Shown: positions 27,514 through 35,862 of the stretch, piece by piece
Layout of the letters: each line of letters opens with the position of its first letter
How positions within the stretch are numbered: the stretch's first letter is position 1
Assembly: GCF_003390885.1 (NCBI RefSeq)
Contig: NZ_QMEL01000002.1
Location: 1 to 64,000, forward strand
Reading direction: 5' to 3'
Length of the DNA stretch: 64,000 bases
Source: Pelagibacterium sediminicola
Lineage (GTDB): Bacteria; Pseudomonadota; Alphaproteobacteria; Rhizobiales; Devosiaceae
Made by a program: the position numbers and the translations under genes
Notes under the pieces: generated by a model
Seen by the model: the letters and a program-made list of their open reading frames with translations, nothing else
What the model was told of the DNA's origin: nothing
Database searches by the model: none

Positions 27514-28449
27514 TCAGCCCGCCTTGCGGATTTCCCCCGTGGGCCGATGACTGCCCCTGAGGCGGATGAGATTGAGGAACACGGCGCGCAGCGAGACCGT
27601 TTCGGCCTGGTTCTGCTCGCCCAGCCCCTGCGTGATGCGATCGAGCACGATGGCAAGGATCACGATGCCCACGCCCCCGGCGGTCGCCCCGCCCACATCG
27701 AGCCGGCCCAGTCCGGTATTGACCACGAGTCCCAGCCCCCCTGCCCCGATCAGGGCGGCGATCACCACCATCGAGAGCGCCAGCATCAGGGTCTGGTTGA
27801 GCCCGGCCATGATCGTGCGCATGGCAAGCGGGATCTGGAGGTCGACCAGCATCTGCCAGCCTGTGGAGCCGAACGCCTGGGCGGCCTCGATGAGGTCCCC
27901 CCGCACGTTGCGGATGCCCAGATTGGTCAGGCGCACGATAGGCGGCAGCGCAAAGATGATGGTCGCGATGATCCCCGGCGCCATGCCGACGCCGAACAAC
28001 ATGACGATCGGCACCAGATAAACGAAGGAAGGAATGGTCTGCATGATGTCGAGGACAGGGCGCAGCACCTTCCACACCATGTCGCTGCGCGCCGCGACGA
28101 TCCCCGCCGGAATGCCGATCACGGCGCAGAACAGCACCGAGGTGATGATCATGGCGAGCGTCGTCATGGTCTGCGGCCAGAGGCCGATCATGTCGATGAA
28201 GGCGAAGCCGATAAGCGTGAAGATGGCCATCGAACGGCCTGCCCATTTCCACGCGGCCAGCGCGAAGACACCGGTGGTGAGCAGCATGGGCAGCGCGTTG
28301 AAAAAGTCATCGAGCCCGTTGAGGACCAGTGTGATGGGCACTTGCGCTGCGCGGAAGGCGGGCCGGAAATTGGGCACCAGCCAGCCACGCACGAAATCGT
28401 TGACCCAGTCGTCGAAGGGGATGACGAGAAGATCGCCGGGACTAAGCAT
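27514..28449 (-). CDS. proW: Glycine-betaine ABC transporter permease
   Basis: 311 residues; about six to seven transmembrane helices. The BPD_transp_1 coupling motif is visible as EAAQAFGSTGWQML followed by hydrophobic helices, and the N-terminus starts MLSPGDLLVIPFDDWVNDFV as in ProW proteins. Its start overlaps the end of the ATPase gene by 8 nt, indicating translational coupling. It forms the membrane channel for osmolyte uptake. Confidence 0.9.
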   Translation of the reverse strand: MLSPGDLLVIPFDDWVNDFVRGWLVPNFRPAFRAAQVPITLVLNGLDDFFNALPMLLTTGVFALAAWKWAGRSMAIFTLIGFAFIDMIGLWPQTMTTLAMIITSVLFCAVIGIPAGIVAARSDMVWKVLRPVLDIMQTIPSFVYLVPIVMLFGVGMAPGIIATIIFALPPIVRLTNLGIRNVRGDLIEAAQAFGSTGWQMLVDLQIPLAMRTIMAGLNQTLMLALSMVVIAALIGAGGLGLVVNTGLGRLDVGGATAGGVGIVILAIVLDRITQGLGEQNQAETVSLRAVFLNLIRLRGSHRPTGEIRKAG

Positions 28450-29713
28450 GAGCGCGCTCCTTTCCGGGGGAATCGGCTGTTTCGGTTGGGGTCGCCGCGT
28501 CTGGCGCCTCCTCCCCAGCCTCCTCCTCATCGCCGGAAAGCTGGGCGAAGACCGCCTCGGGCTCGACCACGCCGACCAGCCGGTCGCGTTCATCAGTCAC
28601 GGCGATCGGCAGACCACCGCTGGCCGCGCCATAAAGCGCGTTGAGCTGATCGTCTGCGGCCGCAGTCGGATATTCGGTGATCAACGCCTCTTCCAGCACC
28701 GGATTGGGCGCTTCCTCGTCGAGCGTGGCGGCTGCCAGATCCTGATAGGTGACGACACCGGCGATGTTGTCCTTGTCATCGACCACATAGAGCGCGTTGC
28801 GGTTGAGATCTTCCATGGTGCGCATGGCATCCTCGGCGTTGTCGGTGCCCAGCCGCACGGCGGCAGGATCGTTCGAGACGTCCTCGGCGGTGAAGACGCG
28901 ACCCCGGTCGATATCGGCAACGAACGCCGCCACATAGTCGTCGGCGGGGTTGGAGACGATTTCCTGCGCGGTGCCGACCTGCACGAAGCGTCCGTCCTTC
29001 ATGATGGCAATCTTGTCACCCAGCAGCAGCGCCTCGTTGAGATCGTGAGTGATGAAGATGATGGTCTTTCTGAGCGTTTTCTGCAGGGCAAGCAATTCGT
29101 CCTGCATTTCGCGGCGGATGAGCGGATCGAGCGCCCCGAAGGGCTCGTCCATGAGCAGGACTTCCGGCCCGGTGGCCAGTCCGCGCGCCAGCCCGACACG
29201 CTGTTGCATACCGCCGGAAAGCTCGGACGGCAGGCTCTCAGCCCAGGCTCTCAGCCCCACCTGATCGAGCGCCTTGAGCGCCCTTTCACGCCGTTCGGGC
29301 GCCTGGACGCCCTTGACACGCAAACCGTAGGCGGCGTTTTCCGCCACCGTCCAATGGGGGAACAGCGCAAAGTGCTGGAACACCATGGCGATCTTTTCGC
29401 GCCGGATCTCGCGCAACCGCCGCCGGCCGCAACTGGCGACGTCGTCGCCATCGATGAGGATGGAGCCCGACGTGGGCGCGATCAGGCCGTTGAGCATGCG
29501 CACCAGCGTGGACTTGCCCGACCCCGAGAGTCCCATGACGACGAAGATTTCACCTTCGCCGACATCGAAGCTCGCGTCCTGCACGCCCACCGTGGCGCCC
29601 GTTGCCTTGAGGATTTCTTCTTTCGACCGGCCCTGGGCGAGCAGTTCAAGCGCGGCATTGGTCTTCCGGCCAAAGACCTTGAAGACATTTCGTACCGATA
29701 ATTTTATAGGCAT
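28442..29713 (-). CDS. proV: Glycine-betaine ABC transporter ATPase with CBS domains
   Basis: 423 residues. Walker A GLSGSGKSTLVRML (~60), Q-loop VFQHFALFPHWTV, signature LSGGMQQRVGLARGL and Walker B LLMDEPFGALDPLIR are intact. The QHFALFPH segment and the N-terminal VFGRKTNAALELL are typical of ProV/OpuAA. Residues ~280-395 carry paired CBS domains (NALYVVDDKDNIAGVVTYQDL and GGLPIAVTDERDRLVGVV), the ionic-strength sensors of OpuA-type transporters. An acidic tail follows. First gene of proVWX. Confidence 0.93.
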   Translation of the reverse strand: MPIKLSVRNVFKVFGRKTNAALELLAQGRSKEEILKATGATVGVQDASFDVGEGEIFVVMGLSGSGKSTLVRMLNGLIAPTSGSILIDGDDVASCGRRRLREIRREKIAMVFQHFALFPHWTVAENAAYGLRVKGVQAPERRERALKALDQVGLRAWAESLPSELSGGMQQRVGLARGLATGPEVLLMDEPFGALDPLIRREMQDELLALQKTLRKTIIFITHDLNEALLLGDKIAIMKDGRFVQVGTAQEIVSNPADDYVAAFVADIDRGRVFTAEDVSNDPAAVRLGTDNAEDAMRTMEDLNRNALYVVDDKDNIAGVVTYQDLAAATLDEEAPNPVLEEALITEYPTAAADDQLNALYGAASGGLPIAVTDERDRLVGVVEPEAVFAQLSGDEEEAGEEAPDAATPTETADSPGKERAHA

Positions 29714-29731
29714 AAGCCTCTTTCTTCGCAG

Positions 29732-29752
29732 TTCATGTCAGCACGACATGAA
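29732..29752 (-). promoter_or_regulatory. Perfect dyad just upstream of proV
   Basis: TTCATGTC / GACATGAA arms with a 5-nt AGCAC spacer lie 19-39 nt before the proV start codon, in an AT-richer leader. The size and position suggest an operator for a dimeric repressor of the betaine transporter. The regulator is unknown. Confidence 0.5.
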
Positions 29753-30063
29753 TATTGTATTGCCACCTTCAATGCAGAACAGAGAACAAAATAAATCCCG
29801 CGCAAGCATCATGAAAGAATCCGCTCGCACATCGCAGTGATTATGGGTGACGGGCGGGGACAATAATCATGTGGTCTCGATAAATCAACAGCCGGAGGGC
29901 GATTCATTGCCGCCCATCGGTTCTGCACATCTCGAAATCCTTCGTGAAGATACGGAATACAGGGCTTACTGGATCGCTTGAGGGGTGTGGATTACGCAAT
30001 GAGACTTGCGCTTGTGGGGCGCTCGTTCCCAAGGGCGTGAGGATGCCGACGCATGAATCCTTG
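29753..30063. other. Non-coding upstream region of proV
   Basis: About 310 bases without a supportable gene. The part next to proV is AT-rich (29750-29870) and presumably holds its promoter. No further repeat or RNA signal is evident before the palindromic element at 30064. Confidence 0.4.
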
Positions 30064-30200
30064 CTTGTGGCTTCCCCCCTCCCCTGCCCTCCCCATCAAG
30101 GGGAGGTATTTCCTTTTCCTCGGCTATCTCCCTGCGCACAAGGCCAGCACCTTCCCCCTTGAGGGGAGGTTGGGGGGGGAAGATTGGCGTTAGCCGGAAC
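30064..30200. repeat. Intergenic palindromic element, core type A (copy A1)
   Basis: GC-rich element with a characteristic centre (CACAAGGCCAGCACC preceded by TTTCCTTTTCC) flanked by mirror-image C-tract/G-tract arms. The same centre recurs at 39971-40090 and, inverted, at 50641-50787. It ends 8 nt beyond the cfa stop codon. Confidence 0.75.
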
Positions 30201-30208
30201 CAGAGAGG

Positions 30209-31324
30209 CTACCGCGTGCTCCGGTAGCCGCCCTTGAGGCCATGTTTGGAGAAGACGATCTGCCACAGGTGCACCCAGCGGGCGCGGAAGATGGCGGCGC
30301 AGCTCAGGAGGTAGTAGCACCACATGCGGTAGAAACGCTCGCCGTATTTTTCCTTGAGATCGGGCCATGCGGCATGGAAATTGGCCTCCCACGCCATGAG
30401 CGTCCGATCGTAATCGGCGCCGAAATTGTGCCAGTCCTCCATGACCAGCAGACTCTCGAACGCGTCGGAGACCTGGCGGGGGGATGGCAGCATACCGTTG
30501 GGGAAGATGTATTTTTCGAGCCAGGGATCGCCGTGCGACCGGCTGAGACTGCCCCCGATGGTGTGGAGCAGGAACAGGCCGTCATCGGTCAGGAGTTCGC
30601 TGACCTTACCGAAATATTTGCGGTAGTTCTTGAAGCCCACATGCTCGAACATGCCCACCGAAACGATGCGGTCGAACTCGCCTTCGAGCGCCATATAATC
30701 GATCAGCCGGGTTTCGATAGGCAGATCGCCGCGCGTATCGTTGGCGTAGGCCGCCTGTTCTTTCGATACCGTTATGCCGACGGCGGTGACGCCATAGCGT
30801 TCGGCGGCGAACTTGATAAGCCCGCCCCAGCCCGAGCCGATATCGAGCAGGCGCATGCCTTCCTTGAGGCCGATCTTGCGGCAGATGAGGTCGAGCTTTG
30901 CTTCCTGGGCATCGGCGAGATTGTCCGCCTCGCGCCAGTAGCCGCACGAATAGATCATACGCGGGTCGAGCATGCGCTCGTAAAGATCGTTGCCGCGGTC
31001 ATAGTGCTTTTCGGCGACCTCGGCGGGCGCGCTGCGCTGGCGGTTGAAGATGATACCCTTGATGGTCGAGACAGCCAGCGCGAAATCGATCCGTATCTTG
31101 CTCTGCACATCGTTGACGAGTACGCGATAAAGAAACTCGTCGAGCGCCTCGGCGTCCCACCAGCCATCCATATACGCCTCGCCCAGACCGAGCGAGCCCT
31201 GGGTCATGATACGCCGGTAAAGGCGCTTGTCATGCACCTGAATATCCCAAGGACGTGGCCCGTTGACCTCGATGCCGCACTGGGCAAGCAGATCGACGAT
31301 GAATTGTTCAAAACGCTCCGACAT
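30209..31324 (-). CDS. cfa: Cyclopropane-fatty-acyl-phospholipid synthase
   Basis: 371 residues from ATG 31324. It adds a methylene bridge from S-adenosylmethionine to unsaturated acyl chains in membrane phospholipids. Seen: VEKH-type start of the catalytic half EKHYDRGNDLYERMLDPRM, the SAM-binding LLDIGSGWGGLIKFAAERY, GITVSKEQAAYA, and FDRIVSVGMFEHVGFKNY with the active-site Glu/His. Length is typical. Such membrane changes fit acid or salt stress, in line with the nearby osmolyte genes. It is followed closely by a palindromic repeat. Confidence 0.93.
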   Translation of the reverse strand: MSERFEQFIVDLLAQCGIEVNGPRPWDIQVHDKRLYRRIMTQGSLGLGEAYMDGWWDAEALDEFLYRVLVNDVQSKIRIDFALAVSTIKGIIFNRQRSAPAEVAEKHYDRGNDLYERMLDPRMIYSCGYWREADNLADAQEAKLDLICRKIGLKEGMRLLDIGSGWGGLIKFAAERYGVTAVGITVSKEQAAYANDTRGDLPIETRLIDYMALEGEFDRIVSVGMFEHVGFKNYRKYFGKVSELLTDDGLFLLHTIGGSLSRSHGDPWLEKYIFPNGMLPSPRQVSDAFESLLVMEDWHNFGADYDRTLMAWEANFHAAWPDLKEKYGERFYRMWCYYLLSCAAIFRARWVHLWQIVFSKHGLKGGYRSTR

Positions 31325-31410
31325 TGCCAACCCGGACGATATTCACCCCAAATTCCGGCAACCTTGTCCCCTATTACAATTTAATTTTACCGCGTTTGTC
31401 CAGTCCGGTT

Positions 31411-31671
31411 TCAAGTCCAGTCCGGACTGGCCGCCCCGCTCTCTCCGGACGAGCCATCCTCGTCCTCGGCGGCTTCGAGCAGATCGACCAGTTCGGCGAC
31501 GACGCCGGTCGGCATGTGGGCGCCCTCGTTGATGCGCGCCTCGTCGGAATGGAGCCAGGAGAGAGCCTGCGCCAGATCGGCTGCATCCGCGCCGGTTCTT
31601 GCGATCTCGGCGGCGAGCTGGTTGTCCACCGGCCCCAGCATCTTTTCGATGGCGCGTCGGGTCAGTGCCAT
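31411..31671 (-). CDS. Small acidic conserved-looking protein (86 aa)
   Basis: 86 residues starting MALTRRAIEKMLGPVDNQLAAEI with GAGG upstream. It is helical-looking, ends in an acidic tail (LLEAAEDEDGSSGE), and has no membrane segment or catalytic motif I can name. Lies 86 nt before cfa on the same strand and could be co-transcribed. Function unknown. Confidence 0.6.
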   Translation of the reverse strand: MALTRRAIEKMLGPVDNQLAAEIARTGADAADLAQALSWLHSDEARINEGAHMPTGVVAELVDLLEAAEDEDGSSGESGAASPDWT

Positions 31672-31854
31672 TTCCAATCCTCCCCGCGAAAAAAGAAGCA
31701 GTGCGGAGGAACGTATTGCCATGCGCGTTTGTTCCGATTTTCGTGTTTCCCTCAAGGATATCCCGTTGCAGTGTGAACCGCCGCCGGAATTGTTTCCCGG
31801 CCCTGTCGGAAAGAGCGGCGGCGAAACGTCCTGGGTCATATCAAGGAGCAATGC

Positions 31855-32229
31855 ATGCTGTACGCCATCCTGTGCTACAATGACGAAGCCGAGGTTGCCG
31901 CCTGGCCCAAGAACCATGACGACAAGGTCATGGCCGATCTGATGGCGGTGCAAAAGCCCATGGCCGAAGCGGGCAAGCTCGGGCCCGTCGCCCGGCTGCT
32001 GCCGACAACAGCGGCAACCACCGTAAGAAAGACGGCGGGCGAACCATTGGTGCTGGACGGACCGTTCGCCGAGACCAAGGAGCAGTTCCTGGGCTTTTAC
32101 GTGGTCGATTGCGAAAACCTCGAAGAGGTCGTGCAGTTCGTGCGCGAGCTGTGCGCGGCAAACCCCGGTTCGGGGTCCTATGAGATCCGCCCGGTGGGCT
32201 TTGCGAGCTTCGGAGTGGAAAAAGCGTGA
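31855..32229 (+). CDS. YciI-family protein
   Basis: 124 residues with the YCII/DGPF fold: MLYAILCYNDEAEVAAW at the start and LVLDGPFAETKEQFLGFYVVD, containing the DGPF motif that names this group. AAGGAG stands 6 nt before the ATG. DGPF proteins are regularly encoded beside ECF42-type sigma factors; here the stop codon overlaps the sigma gene start (GTGA). The biochemical role is uncertain. Confidence 0.85.
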   Translation: MLYAILCYNDEAEVAAWPKNHDDKVMADLMAVQKPMAEAGKLGPVARLLPTTAATTVRKTAGEPLVLDGPFAETKEQFLGFYVVDCENLEEVVQFVRELCAANPGSGSYEIRPVGFASFGVEKA

Positions 32230-33488
32230 GCGAAGTCGACAGCGAATGGATGGGCCTGACACTGACCGGCGCGCGCCCGCGAGCCGTTGCGGCCCTCTAT
32301 CGCTATTTCCGCGATATCGATCTTGCAGAGGAAGCATTTCAGGAGGCGTGCCTGCGGGCGCTCAAGTCGTGGCCGCGCAACGGCCCGCCCCGCGACCCGG
32401 CGGCCTGGCTCATTCTGGTGGGGCGCAACACCGGCATCGACACGCTGCGGCGGCGCGCCAGGCAAACCGTCCTGCCCGATGAGGACCAGCTATCGGACAC
32501 CGGCGATGCCGAAACGAATATCGCCGAGCAGATCGACGATTCCCAATATCGCGACGACATATTGCGGTTGCTGTTCGTGTGCTGTCACCCCGGTCTGCCT
32601 GCCACACAACAGATCGCGCTGGCGCTGCGGATCGTTTCGGGGCTGACTGTCAGGCAGATCGCGAGGGCATTTCTCGTAGGCGAAGCAGCGATGGAGCAGC
32701 GGATTACCCGCGCCAAGCGGCGGATCGCGGAAGCCGGGGTGGCGTTCGATACGCCCGATGCCGTTGCGCGGGCCGAGCGGCTGGGCGCTGTCGCCGCTAT
32801 GATCTATCTGGTTTTCAACGAGGGCTATTCGGGCGCGGGCGAAGCCCGGGACGAACGCCAGCCGCTGACGAGCGAAGCCATCCGGCTCGCCCGGCTGCTG
32901 CTCGGGCTGTTCCCAGCCGAGCCCGAGATCATGGGGCTTCTGGCGCTTATGCTCTTGCAGGAATCGCGGGCGGCGGCGCGGTTCGATAGTGAAGGCAGCG
33001 TCGTGCTCCTGGACGATCAGGACCGCACGCTCTGGGACCGGACAAAGATCGCCGAGGGGCTGGCCCTGCTCGACAAGGCCATCCGCCACAGTCGTCCCGG
33101 CGCCTATCAGGTGCAGGCGGCAATCGCTGCGACCCACGCCCGCGCCGAGCGTCCCGAGGACACCGACTGGCGCGGGATCGAGTTGCTCTATCGTACGCTG
33201 GAACAGATGCAGCCCTCCCCTGTCGTAACACTCAACCGCGCCGTCGCGGTGAGCCGGACCGATGGCCCCGAGGCGGGGCTGGCGCTCGTCGATACGCTCG
33301 GCGCGCAGCTCGACAGCTATTTCCATTTCCACGGATTTCGGGGCTGGCTGCTGATGGAACTGGGGCGCGACGGGGAAGCGCGCAAGGCATTCGACCGCGC
33401 CATCGCGCTGGCCAACACGGCGGCGGAGGCAGCGCATATCAGGCAGCACCTCGATACGATCGCGGGACGCACAACCAGGGCTTCTTAG
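32226..33488 (+). CDS. ECF-type RNA polymerase sigma factor (ECF42-like)
   Basis: 420 residues, far longer than ordinary ECF factors. Region 2 (AALYRYFRDIDLAEEAFQEACLRAL) and region 4 (LRIVSGLTVRQIARAFLVGE ... ITRAKRRI) are followed by a ~230-residue C-terminal extension with YLVFNEGYSG, typical of the ECF42 group and thought to act as a built-in regulator in place of an anti-sigma factor. GTG start overlaps the stop of the YciI gene. The downstream RibD-like gene may belong to the same operon. Confidence 0.88.
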   Translation: MSEVDSEWMGLTLTGARPRAVAALYRYFRDIDLAEEAFQEACLRALKSWPRNGPPRDPAAWLILVGRNTGIDTLRRRARQTVLPDEDQLSDTGDAETNIAEQIDDSQYRDDILRLLFVCCHPGLPATQQIALALRIVSGLTVRQIARAFLVGEAAMEQRITRAKRRIAEAGVAFDTPDAVARAERLGAVAAMIYLVFNEGYSGAGEARDERQPLTSEAIRLARLLLGLFPAEPEIMGLLALMLLQESRAAARFDSEGSVVLLDDQDRTLWDRTKIAEGLALLDKAIRHSRPGAYQVQAAIAATHARAERPEDTDWRGIELLYRTLEQMQPSPVVTLNRAVAVSRTDGPEAGLALVDTLGAQLDSYFHFHGFRGWLLMELGRDGEARKAFDRAIALANTAAEAAHIRQHLDTIAGRTTRAS

Positions 33489-33506
33489 TGGAAAGGACGA
33501 CGACCG

Positions 33507-34091
33507 ATGCGCAAGATCATCTATTCCATGCAGATGTCGCTCGATGGCTATATCGAGGATGCGGCGGGGAGCATCGGCTTCACCCACCCGACCGCCGAAC
33601 TTCACGCCTATTTCAACGCCCGCGAAGCCGGCATCGATACGCACATCTATGGGCGGCGGCTCTATGAGATCATGAACGATTACTGGCCCGACGCCGCCAG
33701 CGATCCTAAGGGCACGCCGGAAACGATCGCCTATGCGGGGATTTGGAACGATCTCGACAAGCTGGTCTTTTCGCGCACGCTCACAGCGGTCGCGGGCAAG
33801 GCACGGCTGGCGAGGCGAGACATCGCAAGCGAGGTCGCGGATTTGCGAGCGCGACCGGGCAAGGACATCAGCCTGGGCGGGGCGACACTGGCGCGGGACT
33901 TCATCGCTCTGGGACTGGTCGATGAATTCGAGGTGACCATCGCCCCAGTGCTGCTTGGCCGGGGCAAACGCTTGTTCGGGGATTTCGAGGGCGTGACGGG
34001 GTTAAGGCTCGTGGAGCACCGGGTGTTTGACGGCGGGTTTGTGGTTTTGCGGTATGAGCGGGATGGGGCTGACCGGGCGTTCGGTGCTTGA
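33507..34091 (+). CDS. RibD C-terminal/dihydrofolate reductase-like protein
   Basis: 194 residues, start preceded by AAAGGA. Sequence marks: MRKIIYSMQMSLDGYIEDAAG, YGRRLYEIM, ISLGGATLARDFIALGLVDEF and PVLLGRGKRLFGD, all characteristic of the RibD_C/DHFR-like NADPH-dependent reductase family found alone (not fused to a deaminase). Substrate unknown; such stand-alone proteins often lie near YciI/ECF genes, as here (18 nt after the sigma gene). A palindromic element begins 1 nt after its stop codon. Confidence 0.85.
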   Translation: MRKIIYSMQMSLDGYIEDAAGSIGFTHPTAELHAYFNAREAGIDTHIYGRRLYEIMNDYWPDAASDPKGTPETIAYAGIWNDLDKLVFSRTLTAVAGKARLARRDIASEVADLRARPGKDISLGGATLARDFIALGLVDEFEVTIAPVLLGRGKRLFGDFEGVTGLRLVEHRVFDGGFVVLRYERDGADRAFGA

Positions 34092-34092
34092 T

Positions 34093-34242
34093 GCAGCATC
34101 GCAGCACCCCTCATCCGACCTCCGCTTCGCTCCGGCCACCTTCTCCCGCAAGGGGAGAAGGGGAATCGGGGCTCCTCGGCTCTTGAGCCCCCCTCTCCCC
34201 TTGCGGGAGAGGGGTTGGGGGTGAGGGGTGCAGCGATGCTGC
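34093..34242. repeat. Palindromic element, type B (copy B1)
   Basis: 150 bp with 21-bp inverted ends differing at one base (left GCAGCATCGC-A-GCACC...; right end the mirror). Inside are two hairpins, CCTTCTCCC/GGGAGAAGG and CCTCTCCC/GGGAGAGG, separated by GGGGCTCCTCGG-CTCTTGAG. It sits between convergent genes. Confidence 0.85.
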
Positions 34243-34272
34243 CATGAACGGAGAAGGCGGAGGTTGCCCAGC

Positions 34273-35820
34273 CTACCCCCCATCCTTCCAGCGCACCCTG
34301 TAGAGATCGAACCGCCGGTCGCGTAAATTGCGCACCGCCCCTTGTGAGCGGGCCCATTGGAGGGTTGAGACGTTGAGGTCGGCGACCACCACCATCTCCA
34401 CGTTCTCGCTCGCTTCCGCCGCAATGCCGTCGCGGGCGAATGGCATGTCCGAGGGAGTGAGGATGGCCGAGTGGGCGTAGTTGATGTCGAGGTTGTCGAC
34501 ATTGGCGAGGTTGCCGGTGATGCCCGACGTCACGACATAGCACTGGTTTTCGATGGTGCGGGCGTGGGCGCAGTAGCGCACGCGCAGATGCCCCTGCCGC
34601 GTGTCGGTGCAATAGGGTACGAACATGATGCGCGCGCCCTGATCGGCGAGCCGCCGGGCGACTTCGGGGAATTCGGCATCGTAGCAGATCATCACGCCGA
34701 TGGGACCGCAGTCGGTGTCAATCACGTCCACCGCATCGCCGCCAACGATGCCCCAATAGTCGCGCTCGTCGGGGGTGGGGTGGATCTTTTCCTGGGCGTG
34801 GATGGTGCCGTCGCGCAAGAAGACGTAGCACACGTTCTGGATGTCCTCGTCATCGGTGACGGTGGGGTGGGAGCCGCCCACGATGTTGATGTTCCAGCCC
34901 AGCGCCATCTTCTGCATGCGGTCGAGGAATTCGGGCGTGAATTCGGTGAGCCGCACCACCGCTTCATGGGGCGGGCGCTCGGGCTCGCTCGAGAGCAGCA
35001 TGAGGGTGAACAGTTCGGGGAAGACGATGAAATCCGAGCCGTAATCGGCGGCCACCTCGACGAAATATTGCACATACTCGAAAAATTCGTCGGCGTTGGC
35101 GACCTTGCGGGCCTCCATCTGGACGGTCGTGACGCGCACGGTTTCCTTGGAACGCTGGTGGACGGGACGGTCCTTGTCCTCCGGGTCGTAGCGCGGGTTG
35201 CGCCAGACCATGAGCGCGGCGTGCCCGCCCGAGGCCTTGTCATCAGGATGATAGTTGCGCAGCAGCATTTCGGGCTCGTAACCGAGCTTCATCTGGAAGG
35301 TGGCGACGGGATCGCGCACCTCGCGCTCCTTGACGGCGTTGAAATACTGGTGGGCGCGGGGATAGTCCTTCTTGTTGCGGCGATAGCCGGGGAGACGCCC
35401 GCCAAAGGCGATGCCCTTGAGCCACATCTCGTCGCACAGCCGCGTGCGCGCCTCATAGAGCCGCTTGCCGATGCGGGCGCGCTGGCGGCCCGGATCGACG
35501 CAAACCTCGACGCCATAGAGCCATTCCCCCTTGGCGTTGTGCATGGTTCCGTATCCGGCGCCCGTGATGTCTTCCCACGTGTGCTGGCGGAAAATCGTCT
35601 TTTCGGCGAGCTGGAGCGTTGCGGCGTAGCCCACGATCTCCCCGTCATAGACCGCGACAAACTGGCCTTCCGGGAAGGCGTTGATCTGGCCCCGGATCAT
35701 GCCCGGCTCATAGGGACCTTCCTCGGGATAGACGCGCTGGGTCAGCCGGATGATCGCGGGGATATCGCGGATGCGGGCGTTGCGGATTTCAAGGACGGGC
35801 TTGGTTGAAAGCTGATGCAC
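34273..35820 (-). CDS. GNAT acetyltransferase-carbon-nitrogen hydrolase fusion
   Basis: 515 residues in two parts. Residues 1-~210 are a GNAT-like domain (VLEIRNARIRDIPAIIRL ... GVEVCVDPGRQRARIGKRLY). Residues ~225-500 are a nitrilase-superfamily amidase with the complete catalytic triad: Glu in FIVFPELFT, Lys in EKIHPTPDE and Cys in GVMICYDAEFPE. Such fusions are found across bacteria and are annotated as amidohydrolase/acetyltransferase; the substrate is unknown. An in vivo link between acetyl transfer and amide cleavage is plausible but unproven. Confidence 0.88.
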   Translation of the reverse strand: MHQLSTKPVLEIRNARIRDIPAIIRLTQRVYPEEGPYEPGMIRGQINAFPEGQFVAVYDGEIVGYAATLQLAEKTIFRQHTWEDITGAGYGTMHNAKGEWLYGVEVCVDPGRQRARIGKRLYEARTRLCDEMWLKGIAFGGRLPGYRRNKKDYPRAHQYFNAVKEREVRDPVATFQMKLGYEPEMLLRNYHPDDKASGGHAALMVWRNPRYDPEDKDRPVHQRSKETVRVTTVQMEARKVANADEFFEYVQYFVEVAADYGSDFIVFPELFTLMLLSSEPERPPHEAVVRLTEFTPEFLDRMQKMALGWNINIVGGSHPTVTDDEDIQNVCYVFLRDGTIHAQEKIHPTPDERDYWGIVGGDAVDVIDTDCGPIGVMICYDAEFPEVARRLADQGARIMFVPYCTDTRQGHLRVRYCAHARTIENQCYVVTSGITGNLANVDNLDINYAHSAILTPSDMPFARDGIAAEASENVEMVVVADLNVSTLQWARSQGAVRNLRDRRFDLYRVRWKDGG

Positions 35821-35862
35821 GTGGTTCTCTGGCAGGCTTGGGGGAAAACGAGCGCGCTTGCG

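Noticed and set aside
26330-27550. 406-codon plus-strand frame opposite proX
   Set aside because: ProX on the minus strand has a signal peptide, ribosome binding site and family motifs; the opposite frame has none.
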